A stretch of DNA of 64,000 bases from Tetragonia tetragonoides. Its lineage: Eukaryota > Streptophyta > Magnoliopsida > Caryophyllales > Aizoaceae. Under the pieces are notes generated by a model that saw nothing but the letters and a program-made list of their open reading frames with translations, was not told the DNA's origin and did not search any database. Position 1 is the first letter of the stretch. Every line of letters begins with the position of its first letter. Location: positions 51,220,501 through 51,284,500 of the forward strand of contig CM076143.1 of NCBI GenBank assembly GCA_038025085.1, in the 5' to 3' direction. The position numbers and the translations under genes were made by a program. Of the stretch, positions 11,361 through 21,025 are shown one piece after another.

Positions 11361-12892
11361 TGAACATCCAGGTATATTTGACGTACGTTGGTCCAAGACA
11401 ATGCCAGCTTAATTTGCTAACTAAGAGCTAACTATGTATGCAGTATGCTTCTGCTGCTGAACCCAAGAGCATGATATGTCCACTGGTCGGCCGGAATATC
11501 TTCGATCAATGCTAAGCTTGAATTTACAAGGGGTGGACTAGTCGAGTAGTGGCTGATGGATTCTTATTACCTCAATTCTCCCCATTCTTTTGCTGTTTGG
11601 ATGGCCTTTTCTAATTTTGTGGGTGTTCTTCATTTTAAGGAGTTCTGACCTGAGTGTTGGCTTTAGTTTGTATGTTTGTTTTTTAAACTCTCTTAATACA
11701 ACCATACAACTTTTCGACGAGCAAAAAAAAAAACGCCATCTAACAACTGGTTACTGTAAGAAATATTAACTTTTACTGGACCCCTTAAGCAAAAGTCGAG
11801 AGTTTTATTTTTGTGAATGTTTATTGAGAATATTTGATCCCTTCATAAGACCCTGCCATTTGAATTGAATTGAATTGAACCGATTATTAAACATGTTACA
11901 CAATCAAATATTAGTAAATTTGTCTCAATCGAGTTCAATTCAGTTCAGTTTAGTTTCGAGGCGGATCGTCTTTTGACGGGTCTAATTGTATGGATGTAGA
12001 AAAATCTAATGTCGCCAAACTCGCAAGGAGATGGGGAGTTGACAGTCCCCAAATCCCAACACAGTCGTTATATGCCTGTTTTATTGTCCACCCCGGGGGC
12101 TAACAATCTTCGTGATAAGCCTATATCCACGTGGTTAATTTTCACTCCACGTCATCAAGTGATGCTGACTTCCACGTGGAGTGACCATCCTCTTCAGGGC
12201 AACTACCAACAAAAAGTTTTCAACACGTCAGCTAACGGCCGTAACCGGTACGATTAGAAAGTTGACCGCCATAACTCCAACGGCGTCAACATTAACCCTC
12301 CCCTACCTCCTTGACAAGTAGGGGCCCCTATACATGGCTGCTTGTTTACTTGTTCTACTTCTACCGCATACCTAATCAATGCGTTTATAAGTTATAACAC
12401 ACAGGAGAATGATACATCTACCTACTAAATTACCAATCCACTAATATAATCTCACAATCTTTCTCCTCTATTTTCAAAAAATAGTAATTAAAATAAGAGA
12501 GAGATAAGAACAATAAACTAGTGGATTGGCAACCTAGTGGGTGGATGAAACATTTTCCTAACACACATAATAAGGTTAATTGTTGATAAGTTGATATACC
12601 GGAAATTCTAACCTTAGCTAGTAACTTTAATTTATGTGCTTGGTCTTGTACTCGTAGAGATGGAAATGTTGTTGCCCATATCTATAGCTACACTTTAATC
12701 TTACGATAATGTATGTTGATAGAAGAGTTTGATTGGAGGATATGCCAGACAACCAGAGGGAATGTCGATATTTGTAGATTCCTGATCGATTAGTAAAATG
12801 AGCTCTACGGTATTCTATATAACCAAAAGAAAAAAAAAAAAAAAAAACACAGCAAGAATTTGATTATTTATGATTCGAACATGGGAGGATGA
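11361..12892. other. intergenic DNA with a G-box cluster
   Basis: No gene is supported. It holds an 11-base A run at about 11723, a GAATT-rich stretch (11860-11960), the G-box pair annotated separately and an A-run near 12830. Confidence 0.45.
12127..12183. promoter_or_regulatory. paired perfect G-boxes with inverted repeat
   Basis: Two CCACGTGG G-boxes stand at 12127-12134 and 12172-12179. Between them CACTCCACGT (12143-12152) pairs with ACGTGGAGTG (12174-12183) as an inverted repeat. G-boxes bind plant bZIP and bHLH factors. No gene start was found immediately downstream, so the target is unknown. Confidence 0.4.
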
Positions 12893-13050
12893 TGTTGAAA
12901 TGGGTTAATGTCCCACATGGAAAGATTAAAGGGTCTTGAGCATACATATAAGGAAGTGGGTTACTCCACCCATTACCAATTAATTTTGGGTTGGAATCTC
13001 ACTTATCTTGTATGTGTGCTCACTTGTTAAGGTCCAATTTGTTGAAATTT
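12893..13050 (+). mobile_element. possible LTR fragment (TRIM- or solo-LTR-like)
   Basis: The sequence starts TGTTGAAATGGG and continues with AATGTCCCACATGG and a TATA-like CATACATATAAGG. That order is common in short plant LTRs of the TGTTG...GTCCCACAT type. No second copy, clear CA end or target duplication was found, so this is tentative. Confidence 0.3.
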
Positions 13051-13522
13051 ATCAGATGATGAATAAACCCAAACACTGGACATGTCAATCAAAAATTTCT
13101 CTGATTTCACCCGGAAGAAGTTTGATGACCAGACGGTGAGAGTGGGTCATCAAAACATCAACGTAACCATTTGATTCGACATTGAACTGATAAAAGTCCG
13201 AATTTTTAGTTATATAAACGACAAGACAAGAAATAAAGCTTAGGAATGGGTGAACGATTTGCTATATGCATATGGTAGAAACGTACAGCATGCATCTTGG
13301 TCTCATTTAGCACTATTATAGGCAACAACCAATTTTCCTTAATCATCCCATGACATGAGAAAAATGAAGCCCATAAGGGAAATTGAAGTTGGCTGAAAGC
13401 CTGCAGAAGAATGGCGCATGCATGGCTAGCATAGCTATGCCTTTTGCATTTTTAGCAATTTTCATGTATGATTCAAATCTTTTTCTTGCTTTAATTTACT
13501 CAAAGAGATTGACCAATTATTA

Positions 13523-13745
13523 TGTAATTTTGGGGAATTGTATATTCTGCCTTTCTCATTCCGTTCAAGTGTAATATATACAGAGAATAACGTCTAGGGC
13601 AGCCTTGCACTCTAAGGCAATTACAGTCCTATAGTATCTACGATTCTAGGAAGTAAATACAATCTGTATAGGAAGTTCCCTAAATACATTATATGCTAAA
13701 TATATAGAGAATATACAGCTAATATTTAGCTAATTACACCCAATA
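13523..13745 (-). repeat. copia 3' LTR
   Basis: Downstream LTR in element orientation. It is the same length as the LTR at 18367-18589, with about seven substitutions. A polypurine tract (complement of CTCCCCCTCAA, 13746-13756) abuts its start, where plus-strand synthesis would be primed. Confidence 0.95.
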
Positions 13746-13752
13746 CTCCCCC

Positions 13753-15354
13753 TCAAGTTGGAGCATGGAGGTCTCGAATGCCCAACTTGCGGAGAAGATG
13801 ATAAAATTGCGGTTTACCAAGAGCCTTGGTTAGTATATCCGCAAGCTGTTCTTGAGTGCGAACATGATAAGTAGCAATCAATCCCTCTTGGACAGCATCA
13901 CGAACAAAATGACAATCAATTTCGATGTGCTTTGTTCGTTCATGAAAAACCGGGTTGGCCGATATATGGAGAGCCGCCTGGCTATCACAATATAGACACA
14001 TGGGTTGTGGATGGGGCACCCCCAGATCACCCAACACCCCTTTAAGCCATTTTAATTCACAACATGTTGTTGCCATAGAACGATACTCGGCCTCAGCAGA
14101 CGAACGTGAGACTGTATGTTGTTTCTTAGTCTTCCATGAGATAGGGGAGTTTCCCAGCAAGACAAAGTATCCAGTTAATGAACGCCGAGTCATTGGACAA
14201 CTAGCCCAATCCGAGTCACAATAAGCATATAACTGTAAATCACAAGTAGCATGCAAAAATATGCCTTGTCTTGGACATCCTTTCAAATATCGAACAACCC
14301 TTAATGCTGCCTCCCAATGCTCCTCACGGGGATGCTGCATAAATTGAGCTAGTATATGGACACAGTAACTAAGCTCAGGACGGGTAATAGTCAAATAAAT
14401 CAACCTTCCAACAAGATGCATGTATCGTTCTCCGTCTTCAATTTCGGCACCATGGGCCTGAGCCAAATGATGATTTTGTACCATAGGACTTGGTGCTGGC
14501 TTTGACCCAAGCAAACCTGCTTCAGACACTATATCAAGAGCATACTTCCGTTGGCAAAGGAACATACCCTCAGGACCTCTGGCAACTTCAATCCCAAGAA
14601 AATATTTTAGCACACCAAGATCTTTCATGTGGAAACACTGACTCAAGTGTTCCTTGAACGTCACAATTGCATCACCACTATTTCCAGTGATAATCAAATC
14701 ATCGACATAGACAAGTACACTTAATTGTACTCCCTGTCTATTGTAAGTGAACAATGAGTAGTCGTTGTAAGATTGAACAAAACCACAATTTTTCAAAGCT
14801 GATGCCAGTTTAGAAAACCAACAGCGGGGGGCTTGACGTAATCCATACAGAGACTTTCGTAAACGACATACCTTTCCTGGTGCCAAGGAAGAAAATCCAG
14901 GAGGCAGCTGCATGTATACCTCTTCTTGTAGGTCGCCATGAAGAAATGCGTTATGCACGTCCATCTGGTGTACTTCCCAATTCTTAGCTACAGCCACAGC
15001 TAAGAATGTTCGTACTGTAACCATCTTGGCCACTGGAGCGAATGTTTCATTGTAATCAACGCCCTCTACTTGTCTATTGCCGAAAATCACCAATCTTGCC
15101 TTATACCTCTCAACGGTTCCATCAGAGTTGTATTTTATTTTATAGACCCATTTTGATCCGAGTGCTTTCTTGCCAGATGGAAGATGTTCTAGAGTCCATG
15201 TGCCATTGTTCTCTAGCGCGTCAATTTCTTGCTTCATTGCATTACGCCATTTGGGGTCACATACAGCATTAGAGAACCGAGTAGGTTCCACGCCAGCAGT
15301 TACAGAGGCTATAAATGCCCTGTGTTTTTCAGAAAAAAATATCGCAAGTAACAT
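13753..15354 (-). CDS. copia pol 3' part: reverse transcriptase and RNase H (frameshifted from gag-pol)
   Basis: 533 codons in a different frame from the upstream ORF, which it overlaps at 15329-15354. It opens with the connection region (WRNAMKQEIDALENNGTW). The copia RT follows: GSKWVYKIK, ARLVIFG, the MDVHNAFLHGDL block with a catalytic Asp, SLYGLRQAPRCW and YVDD at residues 216-219. RNase H contains YCDSDWASCP, TGYFVLLG, SRSSAEAEYRSMA and the CDSQAALHIS and HERTKHIEIDCHFVRD blocks. These motifs look intact. The first Met is not a true start: the frame simply resumes after a one-base slip in an A-rich run (15334-15341). The product would be made only as part of the Gag-Pol polyprotein. Confidence 0.95.
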   Translation of the reverse strand: MLLAIFFSEKHRAFIASVTAGVEPTRFSNAVCDPKWRNAMKQEIDALENNGTWTLEHLPSGKKALGSKWVYKIKYNSDGTVERYKARLVIFGNRQVEGVDYNETFAPVAKMVTVRTFLAVAVAKNWEVHQMDVHNAFLHGDLQEEVYMQLPPGFSSLAPGKVCRLRKSLYGLRQAPRCWFSKLASALKNCGFVQSYNDYSLFTYNRQGVQLSVLVYVDDLIITGNSGDAIVTFKEHLSQCFHMKDLGVLKYFLGIEVARGPEGMFLCQRKYALDIVSEAGLLGSKPAPSPMVQNHHLAQAHGAEIEDGERYMHLVGRLIYLTITRPELSYCVHILAQFMQHPREEHWEAALRVVRYLKGCPRQGIFLHATCDLQLYAYCDSDWASCPMTRRSLTGYFVLLGNSPISWKTKKQHTVSRSSAEAEYRSMATTCCELKWLKGVLGDLGVPHPQPMCLYCDSQAALHISANPVFHERTKHIEIDCHFVRDAVQEGLIATYHVRTQEQLADILTKALGKPQFYHLLRKLGIRDLHAPT

Positions 15355-18280
15355 AATTAGCTAAGGGATACGGACATGTACCTGAGGACCCAGTAGACGG
15401 GGGTGAGTCTGATGTCGCGAGAGGGTATATGCATCTTGCAGTGTTACATACATAGTCACGTAACTTATCTGGTGCACGACGTGTCCTATGCCCACGCCCA
15501 AGCTCATCTGTGTTAGCCGGGGAAGTACCTGATGGAGCGTTACTCTCCCTGGTTCTCCTCATCATTTCTGTCTCTCCTAAAGGACTACCATCTGTGGTGC
15601 TCCCCCTTGCATCCAACCCCTGTGAGGCATCAACAGTAGGAAGCTCGACATTCAACTCTTGTTCAGTCACAACATTCTGCTCGTGCGCGCTGCTGTCAGA
15701 TTGCTCATGCGTGCTGCTGTCAAGTTCTTTTTGTATGCTACTGTCAGGTTCCTTCTGTGTGGTTTTGTCTGCTTGCTGGACAACCCTATCTCGTGACGTA
15801 GATGCATCATCGTTCGCTGTCACAACAGCCACATGTTCCCAAACATCATTCCCATATGCTGCATCTTGTGTGATGAATGAACTAGCTGGATGCTCATTGA
15901 TGTTAGACCCATTGAAAAAAGGATACTCCTCCTCACAGAACATGACATCCCTGGACACAAAGTACTCCTCGCTTTCCAAGTCAAAGACTCGCCATCCCTT
16001 ATTTCCATAAGGATAGCCTACAAAAATGCACTTTCTACTTCTCGCCCCAAACTTATCCTTGTCACGACTTCTACGATGCACGTAACACAAGCACCCTAAT
16101 ACCCGCAAATGACTATAATCAGGAGGTTTGCCTAGCAACATTTCATATGGGGTTTTGCCACCAAGAACATCTGTTGGAGTCCTATTAATTAAATAGCTTG
16201 CCGATAAAACACATTCTCCCCAAAACTCTATAGGAAGATGTGCTTGAAACCGTAAAGCCCGAGCTACATTCAACACATGTCGATGCTTTCGTTCTACCCG
16301 TCCATTATGTTGTGGTGTATCCACACAAGAAGTCTCAAAAATAATCCCATTGTTGTCAAAGTAGCCTCTCAAACATTTAAATTCTGTCCCATTGTCAGAT
16401 CGCACTACCTTCACATTTTTATTAAATTGGGTTCGTGCCATAGCACAAAAATTCTTGACAATTTTAGCAACCTCTGATTTTTCAGCCATGAGGTAAATCC
16501 ATGTAGCACGAGAATAGTCATCAAAAATTGTTAAAAAATAAACAGCTCCACAAGAAGCAGGAACCCTATAGGCTCCCCAAACATCACAATGAATCAAATC
16601 AAATGCATCATTTGCTTTATTAATACTAGTAGGAAAAATACTTCTTGTCTGTTTTGCTCTCAAACAAACATCACAATGACTGCTCTTATTTTCTCTATGA
16701 TCACTATCTCTATTTAATCCTGGCAAATGTCTAAAAACACGATTTGATGGATGACCCAACCTGCTGTGCCACAAATCCTTCGTCGCAACTGTTCCTGTTC
16801 TATAAGCTTGAACTTGATCTAACGAATGGAACACATAGACCCCATCGCGCTGCTCACCCGCACCAATCAGGGTCCTCGATATGAAGTCTTGTATCACACA
16901 TAACTTTTTAGTAAACGCAACAACACAATTCTCTTTTTCTAACAATAATTGGGAAACAGAAATCAAATTACAATTCAAGTTTGGAACAAATAGAACATTA
17001 TTTATAATCAGATGTTTCCCAAGTGCTGCACTTCCTTCTTTGATAGCCATGGTCTGTTCTCCATTCGGTAACCTCACAGGGCATGCCACAATGTCTCTGA
17101 CATTTGTGAGAAATTCACATCTTCCTGTCATGTGATGTGAGGCTCCCTTGTCTAGTAGCCAAAAATTACTACACTGCTTACCAGTTAATTTTTCTGTTCC
17201 TCCCGGCTTACTTTGAGGTTTCAAAACGTTCAAAAGTGTTGTCCACTGCTCATCAGTAAGTCGTGGAAATTCTGCATTGTCACCCTCTGTATAGGTGAAC
17301 TGTTCGTTGCTCCCGCGTTCTCCAGTACGTGTTGCGTTAGCACGAACAGGTCCTCCGCGTCCACGTCCCCCGGCCATGATTCCTCCTCCACGCCCATGTC
17401 CTATACCGCGTCCACGAGGCCTGTCTCCCCACCATTCTGGATACCCGATAACGAGGAAGCAATCTTTTGACTCGTGACCAGGCCTGTTGCAGGACGTACA
17501 CATGAGGTTGGACTTGTCTTTGGCCTCTGTCACACCTCTTTTTGATGAGCGAATAGCAAAGCTTAACGCCTCTTTCCGCTCATCCCTTCCACGTGCTATG
17601 TTTCGATGCCTTTCCTCCCGAATAATCATTGAATACACCTGATTTATATTGGGTAGAGGTTCTGTACTTAGGATATTGGAGCAAACTGTTCCAAAAATAT
17701 TGTCATCAAGACCCATCACAAATTGATGAACCTTCTCATCTTCTTGTTTCTTAATCAATACATTCGTGATGTCACACTTGCAACCTGTGCATTGACATAC
17801 AGGAATGCGATCATAATTTCCAAGTTCATCCCATAGTTTCTTCAAGCGTCCATAGTAATTCATGACACTTTGTCTTTCTTGCTTACACTGGTTTATCTCT
17901 GCCTTGAGTTGCTGGATACGTAGTCCGTTTCCAATTGAAAACCTCTGTCGAAGGTCTTCCCAAAGGTCTTTTGCCAACTCCACATAAGTGATTGTGGATC
18001 TCAGAGTTGGTTCAATATTAAAAATCCACGACACTAACATTGAGTTGATCATCCACCAATCATCCATGTCAGCGGCATCAGTAGGTTGTGCTATCGTTCC
18101 ATCAACAATCCCGAGTTTCTTCTTTGCGCGTAAGGCCGTCTTCATGGCCATGGCCCATTCTTCATAGTTTTCTCCTTTGAGTTGAACGTGGGTGATGATC
18201 GTTCCAGGGTTGTCACCCGACATCAATGAGTACACTCCAGTGTTCTTATCTTTGTTCTTTGTTTTGTCATCGTCACCCAT
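15329..18280 (-). CDS. copia gag, protease and integrase polyprotein (5' part)
   Basis: 983 codons. Gag (about residues 20-240) has the KGENYEEWAMAMKTALRAKK block typical of copia Gag of the UBN2 family. A CCHC zinc knuckle is at C261-C264-H269-C274. The protease motif reads WLLDKGASHHMTG, with D377-K378-G379 where active copia proteases have D-S-G or D-T-G. Integrase has the HHCC zinc site (H505, H510, C536, C539) and an apparent DDE triad near D566, D629 and E663 (HCDVWG, RSDNGTEF, NGRVERKHR). An acidic Ser/Thr-rich linker follows, and the frame ends 26 bases after the RT frame begins. The Lys in the protease site and the frameshift suggest a recently disabled copy. Confidence 0.95.
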   Translation of the reverse strand: MGDDDKTKNKDKNTGVYSLMSGDNPGTIITHVQLKGENYEEWAMAMKTALRAKKKLGIVDGTIAQPTDAADMDDWWMINSMLVSWIFNIEPTLRSTITYVELAKDLWEDLRQRFSIGNGLRIQQLKAEINQCKQERQSVMNYYGRLKKLWDELGNYDRIPVCQCTGCKCDITNVLIKKQEDEKVHQFVMGLDDNIFGTVCSNILSTEPLPNINQVYSMIIREERHRNIARGRDERKEALSFAIRSSKRGVTEAKDKSNLMCTSCNRPGHESKDCFLVIGYPEWWGDRPRGRGIGHGRGGGIMAGGRGRGGPVRANATRTGERGSNEQFTYTEGDNAEFPRLTDEQWTTLLNVLKPQSKPGGTEKLTGKQCSNFWLLDKGASHHMTGRCEFLTNVRDIVACPVRLPNGEQTMAIKEGSAALGKHLIINNVLFVPNLNCNLISVSQLLLEKENCVVAFTKKLCVIQDFISRTLIGAGEQRDGVYVFHSLDQVQAYRTGTVATKDLWHSRLGHPSNRVFRHLPGLNRDSDHRENKSSHCDVCLRAKQTRSIFPTSINKANDAFDLIHCDVWGAYRVPASCGAVYFLTIFDDYSRATWIYLMAEKSEVAKIVKNFCAMARTQFNKNVKVVRSDNGTEFKCLRGYFDNNGIIFETSCVDTPQHNGRVERKHRHVLNVARALRFQAHLPIEFWGECVLSASYLINRTPTDVLGGKTPYEMLLGKPPDYSHLRVLGCLCYVHRRSRDKDKFGARSRKCIFVGYPYGNKGWRVFDLESEEYFVSRDVMFCEEEYPFFNGSNINEHPASSFITQDAAYGNDVWEHVAVVTANDDASTSRDRVVQQADKTTQKEPDSSIQKELDSSTHEQSDSSAHEQNVVTEQELNVELPTVDASQGLDARGSTTDGSPLGETEMMRRTRESNAPSGTSPANTDELGRGHRTRRAPDKLRDYVCNTARCIYPLATSDSPPSTGSSGTCPYPLANYVTCDIFF

Positions 18281-18354
18281 CTTGATGATCTTCGTGATGA
18301 GTGTAAATTCTAGTCAGAGTTTTTGATTGGTCTAGATCGCGGTATGAGCGCTTA

Positions 18355-18366
18355 GCTCTAATACCA
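18355..18366 (-). other. copia primer-binding site (initiator Met tRNA)
   Basis: Directly inside the 5' LTR the minus strand reads TGGTATTAGAGC. It differs by one base from TGGTATCAGAGC, the standard complement of the plant initiator methionine tRNA 3' end. Confidence 0.9.
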
Positions 18367-18589
18367 TGTAATTTTGGAGAACTGTATGTTCTGCCTTTCT
18401 CATTCCGTTCAAGTGTAATATATACAGAGAAGAACCTCTAGGACAGCCTTGCACTCTAAGGCAATTACAGTCCTATAGTATCTACAATTCTAGGAAGTAA
18501 ATACAATCTGTATAGGAAGTTCCCTAAATACATTATATGCTAAATATATAGAGAATATACAGCTAATATTTAGCTAATTACACCCAATA
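18367..18589 (-). repeat. copia 5' LTR
   Basis: Upstream LTR in element orientation, 223 bp. It ends in ACA beside the primer-binding site and is bordered outside by TATTA. Confidence 0.95.
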
Positions 18590-18594
18590 TATTA

Positions 18595-18813
18595 TAAACA
18601 CTGGATTTTGGAAGCACTATGTCTTGTATAGGGAAATATACTCGTACGACATATATAGGATACATGCAGTTTCAAATCCTAGCTTGTTTTGACTAGTACT
18701 CCTACTACATTTGATAGTAGGACTACTAGTGTGTGACACTACTTTTTATTGCGTGATATTTTATTCCAGAAATGATGATTATTAGTTACGAAAGGAGTCG
18801 ATTAAGAGACTTA
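18595..18813. other. intergenic DNA flanking the copia insertion
   Basis: AT-rich; no gene or repeat structure was recognised. Confidence 0.4.
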
Positions 18814-19009
18814 GGCCCTGTTATTTTCGTCGTTTCCATGCTGCATTCCGTTTCGTTCCGTTCTGTTCCAATCCGTTCTGTTCTGTTCCGTTCCGCGCCG
18901 CATTTTGCACTTCATTTTGTCTCACATAATTTGAATTATCCGCGCCGCACCGTTCTATTCCGTTCCAATCTGTTCCGTCCCGCACCATTCCGTTGAAGAG
19001 AACAGGGTC
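18814..19009. mobile_element. Tourist-like (PIF/Harbinger) MITE, copy 1
   Basis: It starts GGCCCTGTTATTTTCG and ends GAAGAGAACAGGGTC, an imperfect terminal inverted repeat. The interior is rich in GTTCCGTTCCG-type pentamers and shares TTGAATTATCCGCGCCGCA with copy 2. The left flank is TTA; the right flank is degenerate. Confidence 0.6.
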
Positions 19010-19071
19010 ATATCAAACAATGAATGAATCTATAAAATCTCTTCTATTTCAAAAAGAGAGTTCTAGACTAA

Positions 19072-19232
19072 GGCCCTGTTCTTTTCGTCGATTCCATGCT
19101 GCATTCCGTTCCGTTCCGTTCCGCATTCTGTACTTCATTTTGTCTTACATTTTTTTGAATTATCCGCGCCGCATCGTTCCGTTCCTTCCGTTCCTCACCG
19201 TCCTGCACCATTCCGTTGAAGAGAACTGGGCC
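19072..19232. mobile_element. Tourist-like (PIF/Harbinger) MITE, copy 2
   Basis: 161 bp with terminal inverted repeats GGCCCTGTTCTTTTC / GAAGAGAACTGGGCC. Both sides carry TAA (19069-19071 and 19233-19235), the 3-bp TWA target duplication typical of PIF/Harbinger elements. It is the same family as the copies at 18814 and 25797. Confidence 0.7.
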
Positions 19233-19235
19233 TAA

Positions 19236-20325
19236 CATTGAGTCATTGTCAATAAATGTTATACATTGGCATATACATACGGAGACTAGGGAGTAGTCTC
19301 AAATCTCAACAAATGACTTTGTCCTAATATCCCATCCAACTGCTATAGACGACTAAAACCCTATGGACATGAGCATATGAAAGGGTGGATCGAAACATAA
19401 ACACTAGGACGAATTGTCATTTCTTGTGATGAGAATTATTAGAAACGTGGTGAGAGGAAACTAGCTAGAACGAAGAAACATCGAAGCAAAGAGGAGCATA
19501 GCCCCATACTCCATACTATAACTTCCATGTTGGCTTATTCAATGTGGGCCTCCAATTTTCCTAACTCCATGTTCGTTCCCTAAATGCATGCGGGCCGGGC
19601 CTCGTAAATATATTACTACCTCCTTAGTAGATAAAATAAAATTGATAATTATTTTTAACTTCGCCTGCTTTGGTAATTATTGAAGAAGATATTAACCAAC
19701 TTGTTTTGCAATTAGTTCAAGGGTTAAGTAAGCTAGGTTTTATGGAGTAGAAGCAGGCTAGTGACGGAGATTAAGCAACTACTTTTTTGGTGCAAAGATT
19801 ATGCAACTACTTCGACGCACATCAAATTAACAAATTGCTACTCCGTTCAAGAGATTTTTAGTATTACGGTAAATACAACAACAGTTACCGGAGATAATGA
19901 AAAATTTACATACTCATAAATACTTGAATATAATCTGAATTCTGTGGTCATGATGAACTAAGGAGTACAAACAAAAATACATGAGAAAACACATGAGTCA
20001 GGAATACTTAATGTAACATTTCAGAAGACAAAAGTCATTAATTTGGTCATTTTACTGAAAAAACAGAGAGGCTTATTATACAGAAAAGGAATAGATATTA
20101 GATAGGTAGGACTGAAACAACAACAAAACACAACCATTTGCCAATGTCCATGATGAAATTGGCAAACTATTATATTGTGGGTCCTTTGACCTTTTCCCAT
20201 ATAGATAGTTGAGATATTCTCCCTTCATTTAAGTAGGCTTTTGGCACTTCCTACAGGCCACTCAAAACAAGGTTCCTGCTTGTTTGTTTGCTTTTACCTA
20301 CAAATCCCAGTTTCTCTCTCAACTC
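19236..20325. other. intergenic DNA upstream of the RGF gene
   Basis: No exon was recognised. The last few hundred bases should contain the promoter of the peptide gene. Confidence 0.4.
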
Positions 20326-20330
20326 ACATC

Positions 20331-20340
20331 CAATATATAT
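20331..20340 (+). promoter_or_regulatory. TATA box of the RGF precursor gene
   Basis: CAATATATAT lies about 65 bases before the ATG, with a pyrimidine- and ACACT-rich leader between. The spacing fits a start site near 20365 and a leader of about 35 bases. Confidence 0.5.
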
Positions 20341-20400
20341 TTCCCCCTTGAGACTCCCTTTACACTATTACACTACATTACACTTACACTTCCTGGCATC

Positions 20401-21025
20401 ATGAGGCCCTTTTCATTGCTTGTGTTTCTTCTTCTGTTACATCTTCTTCTACAGGGAGCCTATGGTATGTACTATGTATACATATCATCTTGATTTTCAG
20501 CTTAATATTTGCCTTTTCTTAATGTTAATTGTGAGCTTTAGCCTTTAGAGCTTTGTTATTGATTTATGGTTGTCACGACGTTTTGTATAGGTGCTCGTCT
20601 TGGTAAACTTGGCATGACGACGAAATCAGCTACTACTCAATACCCTAACTTGGTGAGCATCCTTGGAATTTTTTCCCATCATAGTAAATTGAGTGTTTTT
20701 TTTTTTTGTTTTTTTTGGTGTCACCTAAGTCTGAACTTTTTTCTTTCCGTGAATGCAGGAGAATAATAATCCAATGAAAGACGATGACAATAACAACAAC
20801 AATAATAATAATAATAATAATAATAATGAGAAAGGGGAGCTAGTTGAAGTTATTGTATGCAAAGATGAAGATAACTGCGTCTCATCAAAAGGTACATTGA
20901 AGAGCAGAGTGATCAGTAGAATTGCCAAGGAGTCCCATCATCATCATCATCATCATCATCATTGGTTTCCATGGATTCATGAAGATTATTATGGACCTAA
21001 ACGTCATAGTCCTAGGCACCATTAA
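20401..21025 (+). CDS. GLV/RGF/CLEL precursor, alternative short isoform with a different peptide
   Basis: If the donor at 20892 is not used, exon 3 reads on for 44 codons to a TAA at 21023-21025 (exons 20401-20464, 20591-20652, 20759-21025; 130 residues). The extra tail goes GTLKSRVISRIAKES, then nine His, then WFPWIHE, and ends DYYGPKRHSPRHH at the stop. This ending also fits the RGF pattern: Asp-Tyr after an acidic residue, P at position 5, P-R-H near the end. It resembles the published RGF1 peptide, DYSNPGHHPPRHN, more than the long isoform does. The last residue is His instead of Asn, and the first P of the PP pair is Ser. It may be a second peptide made by intron retention or early polyadenylation, or a relic exon in an intron. 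The position of a sulfatable DY motif exactly before a stop argues for function. Confidence 0.6.

Larger units (their letters stand above)
13523..18589 (-). mobile_element. Ty1/copia LTR retrotransposon, nearly complete
   Basis: A 5067-bp element in minus orientation is flanked by perfect 5-bp target duplications TATTA (13518-13522 and 18590-18594). Its LTRs are 223 bp each and differ at about seven positions by my count, roughly 97 % identical, so the insertion is fairly young. Reading order on the minus strand is LTR, PBS, gag-protease-integrase, reverse transcriptase-RNase H, polypurine tract, LTR. Integrase precedes RT, which defines copia. The LTR starts TATTGGG rather than the usual TGTTGGG. 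One frameshift splits the polyprotein, and the protease motif is altered, so this copy is probably not autonomous. Confidence 0.97.

Noticed and set aside
15510..16010. 166-codon plus-strand open frame across the copia element
   Set aside because: Antisense shadow of the gag-integrase ORF; low-complexity Ser/Cys composition.
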